Virus record (IMG/VR): IMGVR_UViG_3300037300_000016
Coordinates: 1 to 36,089 of that record
Source: a virus
Strand: one strand, 5' to 3'
DNA: 36,089 nucleotides
Below the pieces are notes generated by a model, which did not search any database, was not told the origin of the DNA, and worked only from the letters and a program-made list of their open reading frames with translations. Each line of letters starts with the position of its first letter. Position 1 is the first letter of the stretch. The translations under genes were made by a program, and so were the position numbers. Positions 26,401-32,965 of the stretch are shown piece after piece.

Positions 26401-26747
26401 CCTTCACCAGTAACTTCTTTACCGATCATTGAAGCAATATTAGCATCAGTGACCGTTATACTAGTGGCGGATTGGTCAGATCCTGCAATAGTTTGTGTAG
26501 ATGAAATGTTGCCAGTCATCTTTACATATTGAAGTTTTGTATTTAAAGAGGTTCCACCTGGGATCACTATCGAGCCTTCTTTAAATATCGATTGACCAAA
26601 ACGATCCACCTGCTTCTGGTACATTGACTGAAGCTGATTTAACTCTCGAGTCTGTACGGCATACCCAGGACGAAATAAAATCTTCAGGAACTTCTTATCT
26701 TCGCTGAAGTCATCGTGGTATGGTGCGGTATTAAAATTGATTGGCAT
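20418..26747 (-). CDS. Giant DUF4815-type virion structural protein (2109 residues)
   Basis: The N-terminus reads INFNTAPYHDDFSEDKKFLK then ILFRPGYAVQTRELNQLQS, FGQSIFKEGSIVIPGG, which is the DUF4815 signature of large marine phage structural proteins. Further recognisable blocks are PGKAYVRGYEIE (about residue 420), the IPFIRSRKVVFLARGLKLQT then HPFFDQTNITQYI block, GWYDPLAQTFLV followed by GAFITSIDVWFASVD, and a beta-rich C-terminus with Ig-like repeats. Residues about 1110-1200 are Gly/Ala/Trp-rich (LGTIWNAWQTQWSGTQ) and look like a linker. It starts 11 nt after gp8, with an AGAGGAAT ribosome site. A TATAAATA box lies within gp8, 77 nt upstream. It is probably a baseplate-peripheral or long-fibre-like component; its function has not been assigned from sequence. 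Confidence 0.85.
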   Translation of the reverse strand: MPINFNTAPYHDDFSEDKKFLKILFRPGYAVQTRELNQLQSMYQKQVDRFGQSIFKEGSIVIPGGTSLNTKLQYVKMTGNISSTQTIAGSDQSATSITVTDANIASMIGKEVTGEGSGVKGIVKHYKLATNTDPLTLFVEYDTTGDDNVTQVFNDAETLSVIISETNSENYTTYRINTAVSESTGVGSVVEIERGVYFIRGYFTLVEKQSLILEAYSSEPSYRIGLHVNETLVTPEQDETLNDNANGTYNYGAPGAHRYKVELLLEKLPLGSITDETFIELMQTEEGAKQSHVNKTEYSELARELARRTFDESGDYTVSSFRMTAKESRNNDRSEWVSGASYLIGDIITSNTKTYVSTMSGTSGSTTPSHLIGDASDGALTWTFDENPKYNNGQSLTGLESQIVLAVEPGKAYVRGYEIEKPSTTFITVNKARVYKQINDDLIATTIGSYIMTRNFVGVPDFVTFVSVNLKSSTGSSLGTAKIRGLERFGNEYRLYVFDIVLNTDKTFERDVKTIDNASFSSQVANIVDADAQGNVSVSGTTITGSGTRFLRDFIVGDFIDVGGNYYSITVITNDSTLTISASGTGATNVAYKIHRSNVKDPTQAISLFPLGRGFIKTVKDETPSVAIPEMSYTVMQKVTKTTGSGATSLTVSLSEVSGLTGVGSRIDPNTELTEIIVSTSGSAFVVPTGISVSIDDQSFTITGLSASTTYTVFFPVIKNSSVTVTPKKKTPVRYATFDLTTTTAIEQRIISLGKADVYRVRKVIMSTATGAFNAAGAVDITQYFQLDDGQRDTHYDVSKLIRRPNFAVPTGSLRIYFDYYQHSEVGDYFCIDSYENVRREDIPLYSTIYGVVFLADVIDFRPRMGDDGVSFTSSGGALALPPKPGTTTEVDYTYYVPRIDKISLNIEGNFIVTEGTAADNAVSPEAPDLTMHLTTLTLAPYTLSPNYVNIQKIDNRRFTMRDIGKLEKRIENLEYYTSLSLLEQQASSLNVPDEFGIDRFKNGFIVDNFAGHTTGDVFSTDYKASIDMDAKELRPTFVMDNVKLIEQARSDSERATQGYQITGDLITLPYTENQFIAQTYASRPENINPFAIFTFIGSVDLNPPSDEWIETQRVPEIINDVEGNFSAVRAAEQNSGALGTIWNAWQTQWSGTQVTGNTLSRAADWSTNDLGLGAAGWQNRQTFTGAEVALINGTAGGRVVTREVVANASGQTRTGINTEVRATFSKEFVSDRVVSTSLIPFIRSRKVVFLARGLKLQTIVHPFFDQTNITQYITPASRLTFKGTNPINVEDIDKFDFESNVGQDNDEPSRRFNGNTQTSYNKGDVVFVKRRGTVSYASPATSPATAVCVLQEVQPGGTTRSVLVVNTKGTFLTTDIIGGSVSGSEGEVTLWAPTEKGDHLLTNFGGDVAGVFDIPNDNSVQFQTGNREFKLIDNTTNNDLIAKTRAFGNYHAEGVLQTWQSTYSSVRNGEIVRTVVTDDRTVITDERAGRIIRDTGWYDPLAQTFLVQNRGGAFITSIDVWFASVDPIKPVTLQIREVVNGYPGKTILPFSNVTLYPYELRDENQPAGYGLSANSIELDGSVWLAADKPTKFYMKSPVFVQDIGEYCIVLLSNSNNYNVWTSELGGIDITTPTPRLISEQPYAGVLFKSQNASTWTAHQNEDLMFRVNTAQFNTSGSAIFVNARVDNASLTNDPFFTRAGSKLVRVFQRNHGMSVGSKVTILGVATNTYNNISSTQLNTQHTVLHIEQNSFTVRVTSTAVQTGRTGGSGIVSTRNVQFDTVQPVIQLQKFADTTLDFSIKTISGSSINGSQVAGNPDSSFSSVIANDNNSFASPRMIASPENETLYLSGQKSLEFKANMTTSNSSISPVIDTARTSLITVNNRINSPTFTSNTFVGATEDGDFDFYAIISLNEEIAFSGKTITTNDVAVKAIFKSLRNGKYINIVGSASNDGNHLITNISEDGGTVTTTTSFNTASAGAIITIKLYDNYIDEIALESSSLAKYLTRKINLSGSAAESKNLSIRFAADIPVGASIEVYYKTSQVSSGIPFNEVLWNFVGTTVANNRMSDAAFTVNDIPAFNAASIKLVMKSFNSSAIPRAKDLIVIATA

Positions 26748-26758
26748 ATATTCCTCTG

Positions 26759-28327
26759 TTAATACTCAAGTACAAGCGTAATGGTTTCAATCTGATCGCT
26801 TGTTCTATCAATTGGTGTCCTATTATTTATAAACAAAATATCACCCGAATAGGGTTGAACCTCTGGATTTAAAATTTGTGTAATTGTTGCAGTTGCCCCA
26901 GACTCTGATCGGATAGACTCAATTTGAAAATCAATATTATTCGTAAGAGTTTCGTCTCGAATATATCTAATCTTATTACCATCTATCAAATCTACATTAA
27001 GCCCTATTGCACCAGAAGTCTGACCGTATATAATGTCGTCTTCGTCAAAGGTTCCAGAGATATTAGATATGACCAATGTATTTTTTGCATTAAGCGTTCG
27101 CGCAGTTGCAAGAACAGTAGTCCCATAAATAAAAGGGCTATCAAGTAACACGATGCGCCTAAAATCGTTTTGAACCGTGAAGTCATCTTGACCTTCGTTA
27201 TAGGCAAAGTTAAGATTCATAAGAGCATATCGAGCGTACAATTCCCTTTCTGGAGAAGCGCCATGACCTCGGAAAGGCGATATAATAGGTCTTATCTCTG
27301 CGGATGTTATCGAGTTTGCAATAACGACTGCCTTTGCAATAGTGAATTCGCTACCTGATCTTCCAGTTGAAACATCGATATTAGTGATAATTCCATTTTC
27401 ATCAGTTTCGGCATAACCGTAACAAGAAGAAAGCACTATAATAGCTGGACCATCTGTGTATCCTGTTCCGCCTAGTATAATTTCAACAGTTAGGATTTGC
27501 CCAACAGCACCAGTCGTAGCTATTCCGAAAGCAGTTTCTACTGCGCCAGATGTAGAGACTTGACGTATCAAGACAGGGATATTAATCTCTGGGGCAGAAG
27601 GGTATCCTGTGCCACTTTCAGTAACAACTGCCGAGCTTACCACACCACCAGAAGTCACTATTGTACACCGAGCAGTTGATACCTCTTTTCCGTCGCCTTT
27701 TATAAAAATTGGCAAGTCTGTGTCATTATCAATAGATGCATTTAGTGGATAACCATCACCGCCAGAAATTAATTTTAGATGATCAACAGAACCTCTTATA
27801 GATTCAGATTCAATAAATTCGTTATTATCCATTGGCAGAATACCAGTAACAAAGAATTTACGAATAAGTGAATCCGACACGGTGAACATGAACTTCCACT
27901 TATACCCGTCTAATGTGGTATCAATACCCGAAGTGACATGAGTAGGTTTTGATGTAGACTGAGAACCGTTATTATTTGAAATGCATTTATATACTTTCTT
28001 TTCGTCAGTATATACATAAAAATCTAATTCGGTTAAATCAATGGCATCATCATACTCGGCATACACTGTCCCAGTAGTCCAGTCGACACGTCTAAACCCA
28101 AGAACTATATCCTGAGATATAACGCGTTTCATTGCAGTCATATCATGCCATGCATCATATTCAGAATCAAGACTGTTATCTGTGTCGGGTGGGAGCGTAT
28201 CATTTTCCCAAGGTTGTGGTCGACCAATACCTACATAAAGATTCGATGACTGATTCGATACTGAGTCAATCAACCTCTTTGCATTCAGATAACTTAGCTT
28301 AGTAGATATACTTGATTTGGTTCCCAT
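26759..28327 (-). CDS. gp8: Baseplate wedge protein gp8-like
   Basis: The N-terminal half matches the T4 gp8 family: LYVGIGRPQPWEND, FYVYTDEKKVYKCISNNNGS, SKPTHVTSGI, DGYKWKFMFTVSDSLIRKF, then LPMDNN. In T4, gp8 (334 residues) is a homodimer in each baseplate wedge. This version is 522 residues, with an extra beta-rich C-terminal part (about 190-520) containing Gly-rich LKLISGGDGYPLNAS and VEIILGGTGYTDGPAIIVL units. Similar extended gp8 proteins occur in marine T4-like phages (from memory). ATG 28327 follows a strong GAGGAAG ribosome site, 8 nt after the previous stop. It carries a TATAAATA box near its 3' end. The order gp25-gp6-(gp7-like)-gp8 follows the T4 wedge genes. Confidence 0.9.
   Translation of the reverse strand: MGTKSSISTKLSYLNAKRLIDSVSNQSSNLYVGIGRPQPWENDTLPPDTDNSLDSEYDAWHDMTAMKRVISQDIVLGFRRVDWTTGTVYAEYDDAIDLTELDFYVYTDEKKVYKCISNNNGSQSTSKPTHVTSGIDTTLDGYKWKFMFTVSDSLIRKFFVTGILPMDNNEFIESESIRGSVDHLKLISGGDGYPLNASIDNDTDLPIFIKGDGKEVSTARCTIVTSGGVVSSAVVTESGTGYPSAPEINIPVLIRQVSTSGAVETAFGIATTGAVGQILTVEIILGGTGYTDGPAIIVLSSCYGYAETDENGIITNIDVSTGRSGSEFTIAKAVVIANSITSAEIRPIISPFRGHGASPERELYARYALMNLNFAYNEGQDDFTVQNDFRRIVLLDSPFIYGTTVLATARTLNAKNTLVISNISGTFDEDDIIYGQTSGAIGLNVDLIDGNKIRYIRDETLTNNIDFQIESIRSESGATATITQILNPEVQPYSGDILFINNRTPIDRTSDQIETITLVLEY
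26824..26831 (-). promoter_or_regulatory. Intragenic T4-type late promoter box before the DUF4815 gene
   Basis: Perfect TATAAATA on the minus strand inside the 3' end of gp8, 77 nt upstream of ATG 26747. The expected leader is about 70 nt. It would allow separate expression of the 6.3-kb gene that follows. Confidence 0.6.
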
Positions 28328-28335
28328 TACTTCCT

Positions 28336-29841
28336 CTATATTGTTTGTGTTTCTTCAACTGCATTTAGCGTGGCCTGAGTTGCCTGTCCTGAAACAGTAG
28401 ATTCTAGATTAAAAGATTTGTCTACATAATAATCTTCGGCATAATACATATCAGAGTTAACATAATAAGATTGAACAAATCCTGTTATAGAATCCGTTAA
28501 CTGAGGCGACTCTAATACTATATATTCGACAGGATCTTTTGTTCCGACAAATATGAACGCATTCTTAACTTTAGTGTTAATGAAATTGAAAGTAAAAACA
28601 TTACTGATCACCTCCATGCCAGCAGGGTGAGCAAACTTCTTTAAAGGTTGCATCCATGAGCTAGATTGGTGCGTAGTTCTTACTTCATATGAAAACTTTT
28701 GATAATATTTTGAATCTTGTAAAACGATTGACTCAGATAACTGACCACGAACACCTTTATAATATCCTTGATACTTCGCCAAAGCTCCGTAAGTCAATAC
28801 AAGTTCTGCACCGACACCGTTCATAGTATCAATATTTATTATCACTTTCGGAGCGAGTAATCCGTAATCATCTGCCAGAGTAGCAAGTTCTGTTATAAGA
28901 CCATAGTTAATATATGTAATATATGGATATATTTCAGTTTCAGTTATTAGCCCATAGTCAAGGAATTGATATAGTAAGAAATCTATTAAATAATATTGAC
29001 CAAGATCGTTTGTAGAAATAACAGAATCGGGCGTATTACCTGAACCAAAGTCAGAAATGGCATAGCCAACAATACCACCCAGTGAGTTAACACTTGTGAC
29101 CTGAGCAATGACCGAAGAGCCTTCGAATCCTTGTACGGTTATCTTATCACCGATCTTATAACCAGTACCTGCGTTGTTGATAACGAATCCATTTGCGCTT
29201 CGATAAATCTCTGCAGAAAGTGAAGAGTCAACATATATTGTCTTATGGTCAGTAAATTTAACAGTTGATATAGTTTCTGGTAAGAGTGTTAACTCATAAA
29301 TTATTATGTCCTGATATATTTTACGCTTTACCGAATCTACGACTGCAGATGCATTTGAACCCGCCTCGTATATACGTTTACCTTCAAAGGCATATGGGTC
29401 ACCGTTCAATGGTGTAATGCGAAGAACAGTTTCTAAATTCCAACGACCATCAGAAGGTATCAGTACCGAGTCCCAAGGGTAGTATATTTCTACTTCATCA
29501 TCGAGGAATAATCTAAAGAATGTCTTAATTGATTCTTCTGAACCTTTTGACTTCCATACTTCGCTTATCTTGTCGTAGAATACTTGTGGATTAGCAGCAT
29601 ATTCTTGCTTGGATAATATACCAAGTTCGCGCTGTATATAATTTAAAAACTCTGGTTCTTGCTCTCGTATATCTCTTTGAAGATACAAATTGTTTTGATA
29701 ATATGAAGACTTGTTTTCGTTTTCAAGGTAATCAAAAAATACACGTGCAAATTCTACGAGTTCAGGGTATGACTGAACAACATGGTCGGGTAGAATAGAA
29801 GTTACAAAGGATGCGACATTGGGGACATTCTTTTTATGCAT
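28336..29841 (-). CDS. Baseplate wedge protein, gp7 / tail-protein-I-like
   Basis: The N-terminal 120 residues are helical and acidic/aromatic: FVTSILPDHVVQSYPELVEF, FFDYLENENKSSYYQNNLYL, IREQEPEFLNYIQRELG, then WKSKGSEESIKTFFRLFLD. This is the pattern of tail protein I-type wedge proteins that follow the gp6/gpJ gene in contractile-tail phages; part of T4 gp7 is the counterpart (family knowledge). T4 gp7 itself is about twice as long, so I do not give the symbol. The remainder is beta-rich, with VINNAGTGYKIGDKITVQG units. I prefer ATG 29841, overlapping the gp6 stop by 8 nt, over the GTG at 29871. Neither has a strong ribosome site, so coupling to gp6 is likely. Confidence 0.75.
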   Translation of the reverse strand: MHKKNVPNVASFVTSILPDHVVQSYPELVEFARVFFDYLENENKSSYYQNNLYLQRDIREQEPEFLNYIQRELGILSKQEYAANPQVFYDKISEVWKSKGSEESIKTFFRLFLDDEVEIYYPWDSVLIPSDGRWNLETVLRITPLNGDPYAFEGKRIYEAGSNASAVVDSVKRKIYQDIIIYELTLLPETISTVKFTDHKTIYVDSSLSAEIYRSANGFVINNAGTGYKIGDKITVQGFEGSSVIAQVTSVNSLGGIVGYAISDFGSGNTPDSVISTNDLGQYYLIDFLLYQFLDYGLITETEIYPYITYINYGLITELATLADDYGLLAPKVIINIDTMNGVGAELVLTYGALAKYQGYYKGVRGQLSESIVLQDSKYYQKFSYEVRTTHQSSSWMQPLKKFAHPAGMEVISNVFTFNFINTKVKNAFIFVGTKDPVEYIVLESPQLTDSITGFVQSYYVNSDMYYAEDYYVDKSFNLESTVSGQATQATLNAVEETQTI

Positions 29842-31663
29842 GTCTAGACACCAACGTATAATTAGAACCACCTGCGGCAGAACCTGCTACCACATTATCG
29901 CTTGTTCCTGTGACTGAAATATTTTGATAGTCTATGCTAACCAAATTATTTCTTAAAGGAGAAACATCGTTAGAATCTGGTATGAGGGTCAATTCAATAT
30001 ATGTTCCAATAAAAGAAGACACATTAAAATTAGTTAATACGATCTTACCTGCAGGAGCATCGACATAACCAACTTCATCAGCAACAGTAATTTGATTGAC
30101 TCCTCGACCGCGGATAACTCTTATAACTCTTTCGCCTTGAGAATTTATATAATCTTGCAAGGTGCATTGCTCCTCGCCATATGTAAATATACTTGAACGA
30201 TATATCACTGGCTCATTTGAAGATGTGATATATATAGGGCTTGAAAATTTCAATTCATATAACCTAGCCTGATTAAGTATAGGAATAAATCGTTTTTTCA
30301 TGTAAACTCTGACAACAGAGTTTAGTATTGAATTGTCCGAGTTATCGACAACACCCAATAAGGTTGAATATCTTAAGACACCATCAAACATTTCAAGATT
30401 AGAGTCGTTATAATTCTGAATAGCAGTTTTTACTTTGGTTGTCAATTGAGCAACCGAAAGAGTAGTTTCTACAGGATCGTATTTGTAAAAGACTTCAAGA
30501 TCGACATAGGTATATATCGGATCTATGAATTCAGGTGTGATCGATACGACTGCCTTTGGTTTAATGATAGAATTTATAATAGTATCTTTTTCTGCGGTCG
30601 ATAGAATTTCACCAACTGCAGGTTTTATCGAAATAAATGCCTTACCATACTGAGGGGGATCATTATCTTCGCCACCCCATACGACAATGGATTTAACATT
30701 ACTGAAATTATCAAGAATAATAGATTTATAATCATCAGGAGTAACTGCTCGGTTCTGAGCAGCAAAAGTCAAAGGAGCTCGCAACTTAACAGTGTTAATA
30801 GTTTCTCTCAATAACCCGCCAGTAGAAGCTGTTAGAGTCGTAATTGATAAGTTATCATTTCCTGCAATAGAATCTACTTTCGTAAATCCCTTGGCATTAT
30901 TTGCTTCTGGACCATCGGTCACGAGATATGAAATTTCAATGACGTTACCATTAACCAATGATCGTCCGATTACACCATCTCCAAAGGTTATTTCATAATT
31001 CCCTTCAAAGGTTTCATTAAGAAAATATGCCCTTGAATCTCCAGTTATACCCACAATATTCTTAACAGGAACAAATGTAAATAAATTACTCGAACCCAAA
31101 GACTCTCTAACGTTCACTTCTAGTAGGGTAGTATCGACATTTAAGTCAGGGATAATAAACTGTTCAGAAGTGTCCAGGTCATAGATGTATTCTACATTCT
31201 TAACGACGCCTTGTTTTATTTCTACATCGGTAAATTGTGCATTTGTTGTTGTATATGATTTTGTCGTGACAAAGAAGTAACTAACCCCATCAATTACGCT
31301 CTTAAACCTTGCATACTTTGGAAGCGTCATTGAAAGGCTTATCGGAGAATTAACAACAATGTCTATCTTTCCAGTAGATCCTATTCTTGATCTTGGGGTA
31401 TAACCTAATTGACGCGCATGACCAACAACACTGCCACGGTTTTGAGCAGTATCAAGGAAAGTTTCATTTATACCGATATTTGCATTAAAGGCATTATAGT
31501 GTGTAACATACGCCATAAGATCTACGAAGGTAGAAAGCGCAGAACCTTCAAAGTTATAATCCCGTAATGTATCCTGTGACCTGAGGAATTCTTTCAGGTT
31601 AGACTTAATATCCTCAAAGTCTAACTTCGATACATTTAGCTGTTTATTCTGTTTAATGGCCAT
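29834..31663 (-). CDS. gp6: Baseplate wedge protein gp6-like (Baseplate J family)
   Basis: A 609-residue protein (T4 gp6: 660). The N-terminus (FEDIKSNLKEFLRSQDTLRD, FEGSALSTFVDLMAYVTHYN, NETFLDTAQNRGSVVGHARQ then LGYTPRS) is the gp6/Baseplate-J signature. Residues about 225-235 (YEITFGDGVIGR) hold the conserved FGDG turn. The middle (RAPLTFAAQNRAVTPDDYKS) is the second conserved block of the family. In T4, gp6 dimers form the continuous ring of the inner baseplate and drive its change of shape on contraction. ATG 31663 shares its A with the stop of gp25 (TAATG), giving translational coupling. Confidence 0.95.
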   Translation of the reverse strand: MAIKQNKQLNVSKLDFEDIKSNLKEFLRSQDTLRDYNFEGSALSTFVDLMAYVTHYNAFNANIGINETFLDTAQNRGSVVGHARQLGYTPRSRIGSTGKIDIVVNSPISLSMTLPKYARFKSVIDGVSYFFVTTKSYTTTNAQFTDVEIKQGVVKNVEYIYDLDTSEQFIIPDLNVDTTLLEVNVRESLGSSNLFTFVPVKNIVGITGDSRAYFLNETFEGNYEITFGDGVIGRSLVNGNVIEISYLVTDGPEANNAKGFTKVDSIAGNDNLSITTLTASTGGLLRETINTVKLRAPLTFAAQNRAVTPDDYKSIILDNFSNVKSIVVWGGEDNDPPQYGKAFISIKPAVGEILSTAEKDTIINSIIKPKAVVSITPEFIDPIYTYVDLEVFYKYDPVETTLSVAQLTTKVKTAIQNYNDSNLEMFDGVLRYSTLLGVVDNSDNSILNSVVRVYMKKRFIPILNQARLYELKFSSPIYITSSNEPVIYRSSIFTYGEEQCTLQDYINSQGERVIRVIRGRGVNQITVADEVGYVDAPAGKIVLTNFNVSSFIGTYIELTLIPDSNDVSPLRNNLVSIDYQNISVTGTSDNVVAGSAAGGSNYTLVSRHA

Positions 31664-32073
31664 TAGCGTAATCTCTGTACAATAAATTCTAAGGTTGTAG
31701 TGGTTCTAACTGGAGTAATAATTTCAAGATCAAGAGAAATGCCGATCGAATTATTATCAGGGTTATCGTTAATATCAATAGACAATATAACAACTCGTGG
31801 TTCATATGCAGTCAATGAAAATATGATCTCTTCTTCTATCATAGACTTTGTCACAGAATCGAGTGGCTCAAATAGATATGCCGAAATATTAGATCCAAAG
31901 GAAGGCATAAATGCTCGCTCGCCTCGTTTAGTTCTAAGTATATTTAGGACCGATTGTTTGACTGCCTCCACGTCTTTTTTGATATAGATATCACCTGTGT
32001 CTGGATTTGCACGAAATGCAAAATCTGCATCTGTGTATACCTTTTCTCTCGAGCGTATGTTTAAGTTTACCAT
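31663..32073 (-). CDS. gp25: Baseplate wedge / sheath initiator gp25-like
   Basis: 136 residues, close to the 132 of T4 gp25. It contains VLNILRTKRGERAFMPSFGS (residues 43-60) and TAYEPRV with the EPR motif (91-93) that defines the gp25/gpW lysozyme-like fold family. In contractile systems this protein joins the wedge to the first sheath ring. A TATAAATA box ends only five bases before ATG 32073, and an AAAAGG is found 14 nt upstream of the start. It overlaps gp6 by one base. Confidence 0.95.
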   Translation of the reverse strand: MVNLNIRSREKVYTDADFAFRANPDTGDIYIKKDVEAVKQSVLNILRTKRGERAFMPSFGSNISAYLFEPLDSVTKSMIEEEIIFSLTAYEPRVVILSIDINDNPDNNSIGISLDLEIITPVRTTTTLEFIVQRLR

Positions 32074-32078
32074 ATACT

Positions 32079-32086
32079 TATTTATA
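32079..32086 (-). promoter_or_regulatory. T4-type late promoter box directly before gp25
   Basis: Perfect TATAAATA on the minus strand in the 33-nt A+T-rich spacer between the PAAR gene and gp25. With T4 spacing (box at -13 to -6) the transcript would begin at the A of ATG 32073. Chance occurrence in A+T-rich sequence cannot be excluded. Confidence 0.5.
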
Positions 32087-32106
32087 ACCTTTTATTATTA
32101 TTTTTT

Positions 32107-32418
32107 TTATCCACCAGCAAATACATTAGGACTACCTTGAGTAATGATATTATTACCATATGTATCGCCTATTCTACCAATACCAATGCCACCTACTCTT
32201 ACTGTCGAAGAAGAACTATTCATTGTAGAAACATCTGGTACACAGCCACCTCTTGGGTGCGGTGCGACCAAGTTACCCAGTACAGGAACAAGTCGACCAT
32301 TGACAAATACATTAGCAGTATTGACTTCTCCGACAGAAGTTTGTAATGGGAATGCACAATTCTTTCCTCTTCCATCTGGAGATAATACAGTATCATTTGA
32401 CCTTGCTACCGATGGCAT
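32107..32418 (-). CDS. PAAR-type baseplate spike tip protein
   Basis: 103 residues. The sequence (VARSNDTVLSPDGRGKNC, VFVNGRLVPVLGNLVAPHPR then GGC, GGIGIGRIGDTYG) fits the PAAR family, which forms a sharpened metal-bound cone at the tip of the gp5/VgrG spike (T4 gp5.4, about 97 residues). C21, H54 and C59 are candidate metal ligands (inference). It lies one base after the preceding structural gene and within the same operon as the gp5-like hub, as expected for a tip protein. Confidence 0.9.
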   Translation of the reverse strand: MPSVARSNDTVLSPDGRGKNCAFPLQTSVGEVNTANVFVNGRLVPVLGNLVAPHPRGGCVPDVSTMNSSSSTVRVGGIGIGRIGDTYGNNIITQGSPNVFAGG

Positions 32419-32419
32419 A

Positions 32420-32965
32420 TTATTTTAATCCTTTTATAATTAAAGCATTTATGTTATTGACTGCTGATTGAAACAACCAGTTTATCCATTGGTTCACTGG
32501 AGCAACTGTAAAGGTACTAGAATCTGAATATACTTTAAATGCATATGATAATAATATCGTGACGCTAGAAGGCATTTGGTATCTAATCAGGGATAAGAAT
32601 TCTTCTTCGGTATTAAATGATAAGATTGGTGTTGTTAAATCTGGTAGTACAAACTGATAATACTGAGAAGGGAATGCATTGACTACTGGTCCATCTACTC
32701 TAACCGTATAGGCATTAATCTTTGTAAGTGTCATTCCATATTGTGCAAAGTTAAAATCGGAAGTTACATTAAATGGATTAGTCAATATAACAATTTCTTC
32801 TAGTGTTTCTAGGTCGATAGTAATTTCCTGAAATTGAAACTCGGCTATTGCATAGAATGGTGTAGACTCATAAGCATCTGGTAAATATAATCCAGGATCA
32901 GTCGGATCTGAACTTGGTGGAGATCCACCGCCACTAGTTTCAAGAATATTAATTATAATGCTCAT
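32420..32965 (-). CDS. Virion structural protein of unknown function (181 residues)
   Basis: Not a family I recognise. After a disordered, Gly/Ser/Pro-rich start (ETSGGGSPPSSDPTDPG) comes an all-beta-looking body (IAEFQFQEITIDLETLEEIV, TLTKINAYTVRVDGPVV, YQFVLPDLTTPILSFN) and an amphipathic helical end (QWINWLFQSAVNNINALIIK). Its ATG overlaps the stop of the M15 peptidase gene (TAATG), and it is followed after one base by the PAAR gene. Placement between the puncturing enzyme and the spike tip suggests a hub or spike component (inference). No signal peptide or membrane span is seen. Confidence 0.65.
   Translation of the reverse strand: MSIIINILETSGGGSPPSSDPTDPGLYLPDAYESTPFYAIAEFQFQEITIDLETLEEIVILTNPFNVTSDFNFAQYGMTLTKINAYTVRVDGPVVNAFPSQYYQFVLPDLTTPILSFNTEEEFLSLIRYQMPSSVTILLSYAFKVYSDSSTFTVAPVNQWINWLFQSAVNNINALIIKGLK

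Noticed and set aside
28336-29871. Longer start (GTG 29871) for the gp7/tail-protein-I-like gene
   Set aside because: ATG 29841 overlaps the gp6 stop by only 8 nt, like the other coupled starts here, and leaves out the residues MVLIIRWCLD. Not proven.
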